Source: Nocardia sp. MH4 (GTDB lineage Bacteria > Actinomycetota > Actinomycetes > Mycobacteriales > Mycobacteriaceae). From it: a DNA stretch of 64,000 nt. The stretch covers positions 1-64,000 of the forward strand of contig NZ_LPNR01000135.1 of assembly GCF_019266065.1 (NCBI RefSeq), given 5' to 3'. The translations under genes were made by a program, and so were the position numbers. Under the pieces are notes generated by a model. That model did not search any database, had not been told where the DNA came from, and was given only the letters and a program-made list of their open reading frames with translations. Numbering within the stretch: position 1 is the first letter of the stretch; each line of letters starts with the position of its first letter. Of this stretch, positions 1-8,929 are shown one piece after another.

Positions 1-440
1 GTGGTGGAGTGGGCCATCATCAGGAAGCCGACGGTCTCGAGGCCGAGTTCGCGCGCCAGGCCGAAGTGCTGGATCGAGACGTCGGCCTCGGTGCAGTGCG
101 TCGCGATGCGGCAGATGGACGCGCCGTTGTCCTGGGCGATCTTGATGTCTTCCTTGACGCCGACACCCGGCAGCATCAGGAAGGCGATGCGCGCCCGCTT
201 GGCCGATTCGGCGGCGGCCTTGATGAGTTCCTGTTCCGGTGTTCTGGCGAACCCGTAGTTGAACGAGGAACCACCCAGGCCGTCACCGTGGGTGACTTCG
301 ATGACCGGCACTCCGGCGCCGTCGAGGGCGGTGACGATGTCGCGCACCTCGGTCGTGGTGAACTGATGGCGCTTGTGGTGGGATCCGTCGCGTAGCGAGG
401 TATCGGTGACGCGGATGTCGAGATCAGCTGAGTAGACCAT
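1..440 (-). CDS. hsaF: 4-hydroxy-2-oxovalerate aldolase, C-terminus beyond the left edge
   Basis: This gene encodes a class II pyruvate aldolase that cleaves 4-hydroxy-2-oxo acids to pyruvate and an aldehyde, the last step of the HsaE-HsaG-HsaF branch of steroid ring degradation. Only the first ~146 residues are in the window; the gene continues past position 1. The start ATG at 440 begins a DRE-TIM barrel signature: TDTSLRDGSHHKRHQF at about residues 12-27, holding the RDG metal/substrate motif, then GLGGSSFNYGFA. It follows hsaG by 14 bp on the same strand. The partner protein channels the aldehyde, and the adjacent acetylating dehydrogenase fits that. In family members the full length is about 340 residues. 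An HMG/BphI-type aldolase from aromatic catabolism is the alternative, but the setting favours the steroid role. Confidence 0.88.
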   Translation of the reverse strand, partial: MVYSADLDIRVTDTSLRDGSHHKRHQFTTTEVRDIVTALDGAGVPVIEVTHGDGLGGSSFNYGFARTPEQELIKAAAESAKRARIAFLMLPGVGVKEDIKIAQDNGASICRIATHCTEADVSIQHFGLARELGLETVGFLMMAHST

Positions 441-454
441 GGTTTCGAATCTCC

Positions 455-1363
455 TTACACCCGAGCCGAGATGATCTGGTCGGCCAGCACGTCACCCACG
501 CGGGTGGCGGCGGCGGTCATGATGTCGAGGTTGCCCGCGTACGGTGGCAGGAAATCGCCGGCGCCTTCGACCTCGACGAAGATCGACACCTTGGCCATGC
601 CACCGGAGATCACCGACGGCTCGTCGAACTGTGGATCGTTGAGCAGCCGGTAGCCGGGCACGTATTCCTGGATCGACTTCTCCATGCGGAAGATGCTCTC
701 GGCGATGGCATCCCGATCGGCGTCCTCGGGGATGGCGCAGAAGATGGTGTCGCGCATGATCATCGGCGGCTCGGCCGGGTTCAAGATGATGATGGCCTTG
801 CCGCGCTGCGCGCCGCCGATGGTCTCGACACCTTTGGAGGTGGTCTTGGTGAACTCGTCGATGTTGGCACGGGTTCCGGGACCGGCCGAGACCGAGGACA
901 CCGATGCCACGATCTCGGCGTAGGCGACCGGCACGACCCGCGACACGGCCGCGACCATCGGGATGGTGGCCTGGCCGCCACAGGTGATCATGTTGACGTT
1001 CATGGCATCGCGCAGCGAGTCCAGGTTCACCGGGGGAATCACGGCGGGTCCGACCGCGGCGGGGGTGAGGTCGACGGCGCGGATACCGGCGGCTTCGTAT
1101 TTCGGCGCGTACGCGCGGTGCACGTAGGCGGAGGTGGCCTCGAACAGCAGATCCGGCTTCTCGTCGAGAGCCAGCAGCCAGTCCGCGCCCTCGGCGGAGG
1201 TTTCCAACCCCAGCCCGCGCGCCCGCTTCAGCCCCTCCGAATCCGGGTCGATGCCGATCATCCAGCGTGGCTCGATCTTGTCCGAGCGCAGCAGTTTGTA
1301 GAGCAGATCGGTGCTGATATTGCCGGATCCGACGATCGCGGCGGTGACTGTCCCGTTGGACAC
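455..1363 (-). CDS. hsaG: Acetaldehyde/propionaldehyde dehydrogenase (acylating)
   Basis: This 302-residue enzyme oxidises the aldehyde released by the aldolase to acyl-CoA with NAD+ and CoA. The N-terminal nucleotide motif is GSGNIS at residues 12-17, and the catalytic cysteine is in MITCGGQ (Cys128). Length matches BphJ/HsaG. The GTG start at 1363 is chosen because AAGGAGG lies just upstream, between this gene and hsaE. The gene sits between hsaE and hsaF with gaps of 14-15 bp, so the three are one transcript and the protein is expected to form a channelling complex with HsaF. In cholesterol catabolism this branch yields propionyl-CoA; acetyl-CoA would be formed if the substrate were an ordinary aromatic. 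Confidence 0.93.
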   Translation of the reverse strand: MSNGTVTAAIVGSGNISTDLLYKLLRSDKIEPRWMIGIDPDSEGLKRARGLGLETSAEGADWLLALDEKPDLLFEATSAYVHRAYAPKYEAAGIRAVDLTPAAVGPAVIPPVNLDSLRDAMNVNMITCGGQATIPMVAAVSRVVPVAYAEIVASVSSVSAGPGTRANIDEFTKTTSKGVETIGGAQRGKAIIILNPAEPPMIMRDTIFCAIPEDADRDAIAESIFRMEKSIQEYVPGYRLLNDPQFDEPSVISGGMAKVSIFVEVEGAGDFLPPYAGNLDIMTAAATRVGDVLADQIISARV

Positions 1364-1378
1364 GTCGTGCCTCCTTGG

Positions 1379-2164
1379 CTAGGCGAAAGACAAACGGACG
1401 GAACCGAGTCCGGTGAACGTGGCGAGGAAGTCGTCGCCCGGACGGGCGTCGATGGCGCGAGTGCAGGAACCGGGCAGCACGATGTCCCCGGCTTTCAGGC
1501 GCACGCCGAAACCGGCGACCTTGCGAGCCAGCCAGGCCACCGCGATCACCGGATCGCCGAGCACCGCGTCGCTGCGGCCCTCGGCGATGACCTCGCCGTT
1601 ACGGGTCAGCACGGCGTCGATGGCGGCGATGTCGATATCGCCGGGTGCGACGCGCTCCTTGCCGAGGACATACCCGGCGGAGGAAGCATTGTCGGAGATT
1701 GTGTCGCACAGACCGATCCGCCAGTCGGTGATGCGCGAGTCGATCAGCTCGATCGAGGGCGCGTAAGCGACGGTCGCGGCCAGTACATCGGCCTCGGTGC
1801 AGTCCTCGCCGGGCAGGTCGGCGCCGAGCACGAACCCGACCTCGACCTCCACGCGCGGCAGCAGGTACTTCGAGGTGTCGACCGGGACGTCCTCGAAGAC
1901 CTCCATCTCGGCGAGCAGATGACCGTAGTCGGGCTCGTCGACGCCCATCATCTCCTGCATCGCCTTCGACGACAGCCCCACCTTGTGGCCGACGATCGTC
2001 GCGCCGTCGTCCAGCCTGCGCCGGATATTGAGCAACTGGATCTCGTAGGCGTCCACCACATCGATCGACGGATAGCGGTCGGCGATGGGGGACACCGCCA
2101 CTCGATCCAGCTCCGCTCGCGCCAATTCGGCGGCGAGCTCGGCGCGCGCGCTGGTTGTCAGCAT
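1379..2164 (-). CDS. hsaE: 2-hydroxypenta/hexa-2,4-dienoate hydratase
   Basis: This enzyme hydrates the dienoate released by HsaD to a 4-hydroxy-2-oxo acid, the substrate of HsaF. It has 261 residues, as in the MhpD/FAH-fold family. Visible features are GHKVGLSSKAMQ (about 59-70), the metal-binding glutamates in RVEVEVGF (Glu106, Glu108) and a GDPV..VAWLARK segment near the C-terminus. ATG 2164 is preferred: a purine-rich GAGGAGAAGAGGG lies upstream. The start overlaps the end of the preceding MFS gene by 7 bp, so the two are translationally linked. Reading further upstream in this frame only gives antisense-like sequence of the MFS gene. Confidence 0.92.
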   Translation of the reverse strand: MLTTSARAELAAELARAELDRVAVSPIADRYPSIDVVDAYEIQLLNIRRRLDDGATIVGHKVGLSSKAMQEMMGVDEPDYGHLLAEMEVFEDVPVDTSKYLLPRVEVEVGFVLGADLPGEDCTEADVLAATVAYAPSIELIDSRITDWRIGLCDTISDNASSAGYVLGKERVAPGDIDIAAIDAVLTRNGEVIAEGRSDAVLGDPVIAVAWLARKVAGFGVRLKAGDIVLPGSCTRAIDARPGDDFLATFTGLGSVRLSFA

Positions 2165-3660
2165 CCTGGTTCCCTCTTCTCCTCTGGTGATGCGCTCCCA
2201 TGCTCGTCGGCGACCGGGGGGACGACCTCGGGTGTTCCCGCTGGATGGGCAGGAAATTGCGCGATCCGGCCGGGGATCATCGCGCACGCGGCGACCAGCA
2301 CCAGCGTCATGGCCGCGATGGTCGCGAACACCAGATGCACGGCGGCCGAGAGCGTCTGCGGTGCGGGCGCGCCCGCACCGGCCAGGCGCGCGTTGACGAT
2401 CGCGCCGAACACCGCGACCCCCACCGCGCTGCCCAGCGACCGCGCGAACATGGTGGCCGAGGTGACGACGCCGCGATCGGACCACGGCGCGCTGGTCTGC
2501 GCCGCGATGAGTGTCGGCGTGGCCACCAGACCCATGCCCGCGCCGACCACGAAACACGAGACGCCGACCTGCCACAGCGGCGACTGCTCGTCGAGCAGCA
2601 GCATGGTGGCCGTGCCGAGCGCCGCGACGAGACTGCCCAGCACCGCGCACGTGCGGAACCCGAAGCGCAGGTACACCTTTCCGGCCCGTGCGGCGGCCAG
2701 CGGCCAGCCCAGGGTGAGGCCGCCGGTGACGAGCCCGGCGACCAGCGCGCTGGTGCCGAGCACACCCTGATTGAACATCGGCACATAGGTCGTGAAGCCG
2801 AACAGCAGGGCGCCACCGAGCATGGCGGCGAGACTGCTCGCCACCACCACCCGCCGGGTGAACACCCACAGCGGCAGAATCGGGTGCTCGGCCCGGGATT
2901 CGACGGCGACGAACAGCGCGAGCGACAGGGCGGCGAGCCCGAACACGCCGAGCCCGGTCGGCGATCCCCACGCCCAGGCGCGACCGCCCTCGAGCAAACC
3001 CAGAACCAGCGCGCCCGCCCCGAGGGTCAGCAGCACCGCCCCCGCGTAGTCGACGCTGCGGCGATGGCGTGGCACCGTCTCGTGGAAGTTGCGCACCAGC
3101 ATCCAGGCGGCCAGCGCGGCCAGCGGCAGATTGACCAGGAAGATCCACCGCCAGCCGAGGTAGTCGGCACAGATGCCGCCCAGCAGCGGGCCGGTCACCG
3201 AAGCCACCGCCCACACCCCGGCCAGATAGCCCTGCACGGTGGCCCGTTCGGCGAGGGTGTAGAGATCACTGGCGATGACCATGGTCGTCGGCTGGATGGC
3301 ACCGGCGCCGATGCCCTGTACCGCGCGGAACACGATGAGCGCGAGCATGCTGGTCGCCACCCCGCACAGCAGTGAGCCGAGCGCGAACACCGCGACGCCG
3401 AACAGCATCACCGGCTTGCGGCCGAAGGTGTCGGCGAGCGCGCCGTAGATCGGCACGGTGACCGCCTGGGTGAGCAGGTAACTCGTGAACAGCCACGGGA
3501 ACAGCGCGAAGTCGCCGAGACTGTCGGTGATCGAGAGCACGGCGGTCGCCAGGATCGTCGAATCGAGCGCGACCAGACCGGTGGCGAGCATGAGCGAGGC
3601 GAGCACGGGGCCGCGCTCCGAGCCGAACCCGACCTCGGAGCGCGCGGTATCGGTTGCCAC
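2158..3660 (-). CDS. DHA2-type MFS transporter of the steroid operon
   Basis: This encodes a 500-residue integral membrane protein of the major facilitator superfamily, probably with 14 membrane segments. LDSTILATA in segment 1, the loop GALADTFGRKPVM (motif A) and SVTGPLLGG (motif C) place it with drug:H+ antiporters of the DHA2 group. The GTG start at 3660 has a GAGAGG sequence upstream. It lies 15 bp behind kshB and overlaps hsaE, so it belongs to the kshB-MFS-hsaEGF operon. That setting suggests export or uptake of a steroid or degradation intermediate, but direction and substrate cannot be read from the sequence. Many DHA2 pumps export toxic hydrophobic compounds, so detoxification during steroid growth is equally possible. 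Confidence 0.85.
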   Translation of the reverse strand: MATDTARSEVGFGSERGPVLASLMLATGLVALDSTILATAVLSITDSLGDFALFPWLFTSYLLTQAVTVPIYGALADTFGRKPVMLFGVAVFALGSLLCGVATSMLALIVFRAVQGIGAGAIQPTTMVIASDLYTLAERATVQGYLAGVWAVASVTGPLLGGICADYLGWRWIFLVNLPLAALAAWMLVRNFHETVPRHRRSVDYAGAVLLTLGAGALVLGLLEGGRAWAWGSPTGLGVFGLAALSLALFVAVESRAEHPILPLWVFTRRVVVASSLAAMLGGALLFGFTTYVPMFNQGVLGTSALVAGLVTGGLTLGWPLAAARAGKVYLRFGFRTCAVLGSLVAALGTATMLLLDEQSPLWQVGVSCFVVGAGMGLVATPTLIAAQTSAPWSDRGVVTSATMFARSLGSAVGVAVFGAIVNARLAGAGAPAPQTLSAAVHLVFATIAAMTLVLVAACAMIPGRIAQFPAHPAGTPEVVPPVADEHGSASPEEKREPGC

Positions 3661-3675
3661 AGGGCACCTCTCGGG

Positions 3676-4731
3676 TCAGAAGCGGATGCGCACCGAATCG
3701 GTGGTCGGGCGGGCCTGGCAGGCCAGCGTGTAGCCCGCGTCGATGTCCTCCTGATCGAGGATCGCGCTGGGGCCCATGCTCACCGCGCCGTCGACGACGG
3801 TGCAGGCGCACGAACCGCATTCGCCCTCGCGACAGGAGTACGGCACGTCGAGACCGTCGGCCAGCATCACGTCGACCAGGGTGCGCGATCGTGGCCAGCG
3901 CAGGGCGTGTACGGCGCCGTCGAGTTCCACCTCGACCTGCGCGGCGTCGCCCGCCTCCTCGTCCGCGATCGGCGCGGGCTCGGCGAACGGATCGCCCGAC
4001 AGCGAGACGAACACCTCGGTGGTGATCCGCTCACGCGGCCACCCCGCGCCGGTCAGCGCCTCGGTCACCGCCGCCATGAACGGGCCCGGCCCGCACACGA
4101 ACGACTCGTAGGACGCGTACGGCGCGGCGAACGCCGCCAGCTGGGCGGCCGTGGGCAGGCCCTGCACCGCTTCGAGCCAGTGCACCACGTGCACCCGGCC
4201 CGGATGGCGCGCCACCAGCTCGCGCAGCGCCTCGGCGAAGATCACCGACTCCTGCCCACGATTGGCGTAGAACAGCACCACTCGGCCCGTGCCGCGCACC
4301 AGCGCCGAGCGCAGGATCGACATCACCGGAGTGATGCCGCTGCCCGCCGCCCACAGCAGCAGATCGGTGTCGAGGGAGGCCGGGGTGAAGGTGCCCTGCG
4401 GCGGCAGCACGTCCAGGGTGTCGCCGACGGAGACGTTGTCGCACAACCAGTTCGAGCCGTAGCCGTCGGCGGTGCGCTTGACGGTCACCCGTGGCGGCTC
4501 GCCGGTGAACGGTGAGCTCGCCAGGGAGTAGCACCGGGCGACCGGCTCGGGCCGGTCACTCGGGATGCGCAGGGTCAGGAACTGACCCGGCCGGTAGGCG
4601 AACCGGTCGGCGGCGTCGTCGGGAACCTCGAACACGAGCGAGCGCGCGTCCGCGGTTTCCTCGATCACCGCCGCCACGCGCAGCGTCACCACCCGCGCGC
4701 CACGCGCAACGTCGACAGTCGCCCTCGTCAC
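3676..4731 (-). CDS. kshB: 3-ketosteroid 9alpha-hydroxylase reductase component
   Basis: KshB passes electrons from NADH through FAD and a plant-type [2Fe-2S] cluster to the Rieske oxygenase KshA. Domain order fits: an FAD domain with YRPGQF (46-51) and the R-x-Y-S motif ARCYSLASS (65-73), an NAD domain with AAGSGITPVMS (128-138), and a C-terminal ferredoxin domain with Cys300, Cys305, Cys308 and Cys338 (C-x4-C-x2-C-x29-C). The 351-residue length is usual for KshB. It is the first gene of the leftward operon and faces an SDR operon across a shared promoter region holding two copies of the island's inverted repeat. Its oxygenase partner is encoded 20 kb away at 23342-24517. Reductases of other ring hydroxylases look alike, so the assignment rests partly on that partner. 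Confidence 0.85.
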   Translation of the reverse strand: MTRATVDVARGARVVTLRVAAVIEETADARSLVFEVPDDAADRFAYRPGQFLTLRIPSDRPEPVARCYSLASSPFTGEPPRVTVKRTADGYGSNWLCDNVSVGDTLDVLPPQGTFTPASLDTDLLLWAAGSGITPVMSILRSALVRGTGRVVLFYANRGQESVIFAEALRELVARHPGRVHVVHWLEAVQGLPTAAQLAAFAAPYASYESFVCGPGPFMAAVTEALTGAGWPRERITTEVFVSLSGDPFAEPAPIADEEAGDAAQVEVELDGAVHALRWPRSRTLVDVMLADGLDVPYSCREGECGSCACTVVDGAVSMGPSAILDQEDIDAGYTLACQARPTTDSVRIRF

Positions 4732-4770
4732 TGGTGTCCTCCTCGATCACAGAGCCGGTCTTGCGTGGCC

Positions 4771-4887
4771 ACCGTCGCAGCTCACGCGCGCCGCGCTGCC
4801 CACCGATCCCGGTGGCCGGGAGATCGCCGCGCACTGTCCGCTGATCGGGAAGACCGGGGTCTGCGGTCGCGGCGGCGACCCTAGCGT
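4771..4887. promoter_or_regulatory. Divergent promoter kshB / SDR with two inverted-repeat operators
   Basis: Two 15-bp sites of the form TCCCG-N5-CGGGA lie here: TCCCG-GTGGC-CGGGA at 4807-4821 and GTCCG-CTGAT-CGGGA at 4836-4850. The right site is centred 39 bp before a -10-like TAGCGT (4882-4887) serving the rightward SDR gene. The left site is centred about 38 bp before GACGGT on the minus strand (4776-4771) serving kshB. Each site is centred 81-83 bp from the start codon it faces. The same geometry recurs at the other divergent promoters of the island, so these are taken as activator operators; the protein that binds is unknown. Confidence 0.65.
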
Positions 4888-4923
4888 CGGGCTCGTGGAC
4901 ACTCGATCTCCCGGGGGCGCCCG

Positions 4924-5721
4924 ATGAACCGCATGCAGCACACCGTCGCGCTGGTGACCGGCGCGGCCGGGGGAATGGGCCGCGCCCATTGCCGTCGGTT
5001 GGCCGAGGAAGGCGCCGACATCATCGCCGTCGACATCGAGGCCGCCGCGGCGGGACTCGCGCAGACGGCGGCCGAGGTCGTGGACATCGGCCGCCTGTGC
5101 GTCACCGCCGCGGCCGACGTCCGCGACCAGGCCGCCCTGGACGTGGCGGTCGCCGACGGCGTGGCCGCGCTGGGCCGCCTCGACGTGATCGTCGCCAACG
5201 CCGGCATCTACAGCGACCTCGGCCTGTCCTGGGAACTGTCCGACGAGGCCTGGCAGCGCACCATCGACATCAACCTCACCGGCATGTGGCACACCGTGCG
5301 GGCCGGTGTCCCGGCACTGAGCGACGGCGGTTCGATCGTCATCGTCAGCTCCACCAACGGCATCACCGGCGCGGCCACCGCCTCGCACTACTCGGCGAGC
5401 AAGCACGCCGTGGTCGGTCTCGCCCGCACCCTGGCCAACGAACTCGGCCCGCGCGGCATCCGGGTCAACACCGTGCACCCCGGTTCGGTGGCGACGCCGA
5501 TGATCCTCAACGACGCCGTGTACGCCAAGCTGCGCCCCGATCTGGCCCACCCCACCCAGGCCGACGCCGCCGAGGCCCTGGCCCAGCGCACCGTGCTGCC
5601 CGTGCCGTGGGTCGATCCGGTCGACATCAGCAATGCCGTGCTCTTCCTCGCATCCGACGAGTCCCGTTACGTGACGGGAACCCAGCTCGTGGTGGATGCC
5701 GGACTGACTCAGAAGGTGTGA
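4924..5721 (+). CDS. SDR family oxidoreductase, mycofactocin-coupled type
   Basis: This is a 265-residue classical short-chain dehydrogenase: TGAAGGMG cofactor motif (12-19), NAG at 92-94, and a catalytic Ser143-Tyr156-Lys160 with Tyr and Lys in the YSASK motif. The C-terminal part, with a long segment before VDISNAVLFLASDESRYVTG, resembles carveol-dehydrogenase-like SDRs that depend on mycofactocin. It starts the rightward two-gene operon; the second SDR begins 1 nt after its stop. In this island the likely job is oxidation or reduction of a steroid hydroxyl/keto group (for example 3beta-, 17beta- or 20-OH). Which position cannot be told from sequence. The ATG at 4924 is the first in frame after the promoter; a second ATG at 4933 is possible. 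Confidence 0.8.
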   Translation: MNRMQHTVALVTGAAGGMGRAHCRRLAEEGADIIAVDIEAAAAGLAQTAAEVVDIGRLCVTAAADVRDQAALDVAVADGVAALGRLDVIVANAGIYSDLGLSWELSDEAWQRTIDINLTGMWHTVRAGVPALSDGGSIVIVSSTNGITGAATASHYSASKHAVVGLARTLANELGPRGIRVNTVHPGSVATPMILNDAVYAKLRPDLAHPTQADAAEALAQRTVLPVPWVDPVDISNAVLFLASDESRYVTGTQLVVDAGLTQKV

Positions 5722-5722
5722 C

Positions 5723-6550
5723 ATGGGACGGGTTTCGGGCAAGATCGCGCTGATCACCGGCGCCGCGCGCGGCATCGGCCGCGCCCAGGCCATCCGGCTG
5801 GCCGAGGAGGGCGCCGACATCGTCGCCGTCGACATCTGCGGACCGGTCGAGACCGTGGTGTCGCCGGGGGCGACTCCCGACGACCTCGCCGAGACCGTGC
5901 GCGCGGTCGAGGCGACGGGCGCCCGCATCGTGGCGGCCACCGTCGACGTGCGCGACGGCGCCGCGCTGCGGACGGCGGTCGACGCCGCCGTCACCGAGCT
6001 GGGTGGCCTCGACATCGTCTGCGCCACCGCCGGTATCAGTTCCAGCGCGGGCGCGCTGGAACTGACCGACCAGCAGTGGCAGACGATGATCGACGTCAAC
6101 CTGACCGGCGTGTGGCAGACCTGCAAGGCCGCCACCCCGCACCTGATCCATCGTGGCGGCGGCGCCATGATCCTGACCAGCTCGATCGCGGGCCTGCGCG
6201 GGCTGGTCGGCGTCGCGCACTACACCGCCGCCAAGCACGGCGTGGTCGGCCTGATGCGCTCCCTGGCCAAAGAGCTGGCCCCGCACCATGTCCGGGTGAA
6301 CTCGGTGCACCCCACCAACGTCGACACCCCGATGATCCAGAACGACATGGTGCGCAAAGTGTTCCGGCCCGACCGCGAGCACCCGACGCGCGAGGAGTTC
6401 GCCGAGGCGGCGGTGTCGATGAACATGCTGCCCATCCCGTGGGTCGAGCCCGTCGACATCGCCAACGCGGCGCTGTTCCTGGCCTCGGACGAAGCCCGCT
6501 ACATCACCGCGGTGACCCTGCCCGTCGACGCGGGCTCGACCCAGCGCTGA
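5723..6550 (+). CDS. Mycofactocin-coupled SDR family oxidoreductase
   Basis: This 275-residue SDR has TGAARGIG at 12-19, Ser154, Tyr167 and Lys171 as catalytic residues, and an insertion after beta-strand 2 (PVETVVSPGATPDDLAETV, about 41-59). That insertion marks the mycofactocin-associated SDR group (carveol dehydrogenase and relatives), which holds a non-exchangeable nicotinamide and hands electrons to mycofactocin. It follows the previous SDR directly and so is cotranscribed. The function inferred is oxidation of a secondary alcohol on the steroid or on a side-chain product. No mycofactocin maturation gene is in the window, so the cofactor genes would have to be elsewhere. Confidence 0.82.
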   Translation: MGRVSGKIALITGAARGIGRAQAIRLAEEGADIVAVDICGPVETVVSPGATPDDLAETVRAVEATGARIVAATVDVRDGAALRTAVDAAVTELGGLDIVCATAGISSSAGALELTDQQWQTMIDVNLTGVWQTCKAATPHLIHRGGGAMILTSSIAGLRGLVGVAHYTAAKHGVVGLMRSLAKELAPHHVRVNSVHPTNVDTPMIQNDMVRKVFRPDREHPTREEFAEAAVSMNMLPIPWVEPVDIANAALFLASDEARYITAVTLPVDAGSTQR

Positions 6551-6557
6551 GTTGTCC

Positions 6558-6587
6558 GGTGGTGCGGCCTCGACGGGCCGCGCCACC
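6558..6587. terminator. Hairpin between convergent SDR and helR genes
   Basis: GGTGG-t-GCGGCC at 6558-6569 pairs with GGCCGC-g-CCACC at 6576-6587 around a short loop. It lies 7 bp after the rightward SDR stop and about 80 bp beyond the leftward helR stop, so it could end transcription from both sides. There is no T-run, which is normal for high-GC actinobacteria. Confidence 0.5.
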
Positions 6588-6669
6588 GCGACGCCGACAG
6601 CCGCTGACGCCGTCGGCCCGGACACCATCCGGCTCCGGCCGACATCGCTTCCGGTCGATATCGCCGATC

Positions 6670-8847
6670 TCAGCTGGTCGGCACGAGATCGGCGAGTCCG
6701 GTCATGGACCGGGGGAGCTCGCCGTGGTGGAGCACGCCCAGCCGCTGGGTGGCGCGGGTCAGGGCGACATAGAGCTCGGCCGCGCCGCGGGGACCGTCGG
6801 CGAGGATCCGTTCCGGCTCGACGACCAGGACGGCGTCGTACTCCAGACCCTTGGTCTCCGACGCGGTGACCGTGCCCGGCACCCCGGGCGGACCGATCAC
6901 CACGCTGGTGCCTTCCCGCCCGGACTCCGCGCGAACGAATTCCTCGATGGCCGTGGCGAGTTCGTCCGTATCCACGCGGCGCGACCACGGCTGGACGCCA
7001 CATGCGCGCACCGACTCCGGCGGCCGCACGTCCGGGGCGAAATCGGCGAGCACCGCCGCGGCGACGGTCATGATCTCGGCGGGGGTGCGGTAGTTGACGG
7101 TCAGCGCGCGATAGGCCCAGCGGCCCGGAACGTACGGCTCCAGCATTGATGCCCACGACGTCGCACCCGCCGCCGACCGGCGCTGCGCGAGATCACCCAC
7201 GATCGTGAAGGATTTGCCGGGGCAGCGGCGCATCAGCACCCGCCACTCCATCTCCGACAATTCCTGCGCTTCGTCGACGACCACGTGCCGGTAGGTCCAC
7301 TCCCGGTCCGCGGCAGCACGTTCGGCGAGTTCCCTGGTGTCGCGTTCGAGGAAGCGTTCGGCCAGATCCTCGCCGAAGAGCATGTCCTGGGCGAACAGGT
7401 GATCCTCGTCGTCCATGTGGTCCTCCCGGCCGACCATGTTCTCGAGCACCCGCGCGGCGTAGGCGGCCTCGGCCCTGGCCTCCCGCTCGGCGGTGTCGTC
7501 GACGGGCTGGTGCTTGCCCAGCAGGTCGACGAGCTCGTCGAGCAGCGGCACATCCGAGACGGTCCAGGCGGTGCCCTCGGCGCGATACAGCGCGGCATCG
7601 GCGCCCGCCGCCCGCAGCCGATCGTGCGACGAATACAGCTCGGAGAGCAGGGTTTCCGGCGTCAGGATCGGCCACAGGTCGTCGAGCGCGGCGGTGAACG
7701 CGGTGTGGTCGGCGAGTTCGGCGACCAGGTCGGCGCGCAGCTGTTCCCACGCCTCGCGGTCGTCGCGGGTGAGCCAGCCCTGCCCGATCCGGCCGATCGC
7801 GCGCTCGGTGAGGACGTAGGTGACGATCTCGCGGAACACCGCGCGCGCCTCGTTGTGCGGGCGTCCGCTCGCCCGTGCCTCCTCGCTCGCCCATCGCGCG
7901 GTCTCGGCGTCGATCCGCACGGTGACGTCGGCGAGCTCGATCGGCACCGGGTCCGCCGGCAGCCGCTGCCGGTCCGCGATCGCCGCGGCGAGGACGTCGA
8001 GGATCCGCAGTGAACCCTTGTGCCGTGCCGCTTCCGGTCCGTCCTCGGCGGTCACGCGCAGTCCCGGTACCAGCTCACCCGCGGTCGTGAAGACCACATT
8101 GGTCTCGCCCAGCGACGGCAGCACATGCGAGATGTGCTGCAGGAAGGCCGGGTTGGGCCCGACCACCAGCACGCCCTGGCGTTCCATCCGCTCGCGCTGG
8201 GTGTAGAGCAGATAGGCGACGCGGTGCAGCGCCACCACGGTCTTGCCGGTGCCGGGACCGCCCTCGATCACCAGCACGCCGGGATGGTCGAGCCGGATGA
8301 TCTCGTCCTGCTCGGCCTGGATCGTCGCGACGATGTCGCGCATGCCCTCCCCGCGCGGCGCGTTGACGGCCGCGAGCAGGGCCGCGTCGCCGCGCTCGTC
8401 GCCGTCCGGCCTGCCGAGCACCTCGTCGGTGAACTCGGTCACCCGGCGGCCGCGGGTGTGGAACTGGCGGCGCCTGCGCATGTCCTCCGGCGAGGCCGCG
8501 GTCGCGACATAGAAGGCGCGGGCGGCGGGCGCGCGCCAGTCGAGCAGCAGCGGCTCGAAGTCGTTCGCCTCGTCGAACAGGCCGATGCGGCCGATGTAGG
8601 ACGCCTCTCCGGAGAGCGCGTCGAGCCGGCCGAAGCACAGTCCGTTGTCGGCCACGTCCAGGCGCTTGGCCTCCTTGGCCAGCGCGCGGGCCTCGAAATC
8701 CCGGTCCATGGCCGACACGCCCGTGCCGCGCAGTGTCGCGCTGTAGCGACCCTTCACCCTGGCGCGTTCGGCGTCGAGCCGCGCGTACAGACCGTCCACG
8801 TAGTGCTGCTCGGACCGTAGTTCGTCCTGATACCCCTGAATTGACAC
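6670..8847 (-). CDS. helR: RNA polymerase recycling motor ATPase HelR (rifamycin-inducible helicase-like protein)
   Basis: This 725-residue UvrD/Rep-like protein belongs to the HelD/HelR family, which removes stalled or rifamycin-bound RNA polymerase from DNA. A Walker A (GGPGTGKT, roughly residue 197), a DEAQE Walker B (VVVDEAQELSEMEW), the LAQRRSAAGATSW segment and a C-terminal helicase half (ETKGLEYDAVLVVEP, YVALTRATQRL) are visible. An N-terminal coiled coil (EQHYVDGLYARLDAERARVKGR) fits the arm that enters the RNAP channel. The GTG start at 8847 follows GAGGG. Upstream lies a perfect rifamycin-associated element, which strongly supports HelR over a generic HelD. It is transcribed alone, against the SDR operon, and interrupts an otherwise steroid-catabolic island. 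Confidence 0.88.
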   Translation of the reverse strand: MSIQGYQDELRSEQHYVDGLYARLDAERARVKGRYSATLRGTGVSAMDRDFEARALAKEAKRLDVADNGLCFGRLDALSGEASYIGRIGLFDEANDFEPLLLDWRAPAARAFYVATAASPEDMRRRRQFHTRGRRVTEFTDEVLGRPDGDERGDAALLAAVNAPRGEGMRDIVATIQAEQDEIIRLDHPGVLVIEGGPGTGKTVVALHRVAYLLYTQRERMERQGVLVVGPNPAFLQHISHVLPSLGETNVVFTTAGELVPGLRVTAEDGPEAARHKGSLRILDVLAAAIADRQRLPADPVPIELADVTVRIDAETARWASEEARASGRPHNEARAVFREIVTYVLTERAIGRIGQGWLTRDDREAWEQLRADLVAELADHTAFTAALDDLWPILTPETLLSELYSSHDRLRAAGADAALYRAEGTAWTVSDVPLLDELVDLLGKHQPVDDTAEREARAEAAYAARVLENMVGREDHMDDEDHLFAQDMLFGEDLAERFLERDTRELAERAAADREWTYRHVVVDEAQELSEMEWRVLMRRCPGKSFTIVGDLAQRRSAAGATSWASMLEPYVPGRWAYRALTVNYRTPAEIMTVAAAVLADFAPDVRPPESVRACGVQPWSRRVDTDELATAIEEFVRAESGREGTSVVIGPPGVPGTVTASETKGLEYDAVLVVEPERILADGPRGAAELYVALTRATQRLGVLHHGELPRSMTGLADLVPTS

Positions 8848-8929
8848 CTGCCCTCACTTTCCCGGTTCACCGATCCCGGCGGAGCGCGTCGATCACACCC
8901 GTTTCCGCAGCTTCTGGCTACGGCGGACG

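Noticed and set aside
1118..2770. 550-codon plus-strand frame over hsaG, hsaE and the MFS gene
   Set aside because: It is antisense to three clear genes and is rich in Gln/Arg/Asp repeats.
8840..8880. Another copy of the steroid-island repeat before helR (CCCGGTTCACCG)
   Set aside because: Its right arm is not inverted to its left arm and there is no -10 box at the common distance; helR is explained by the RAE.
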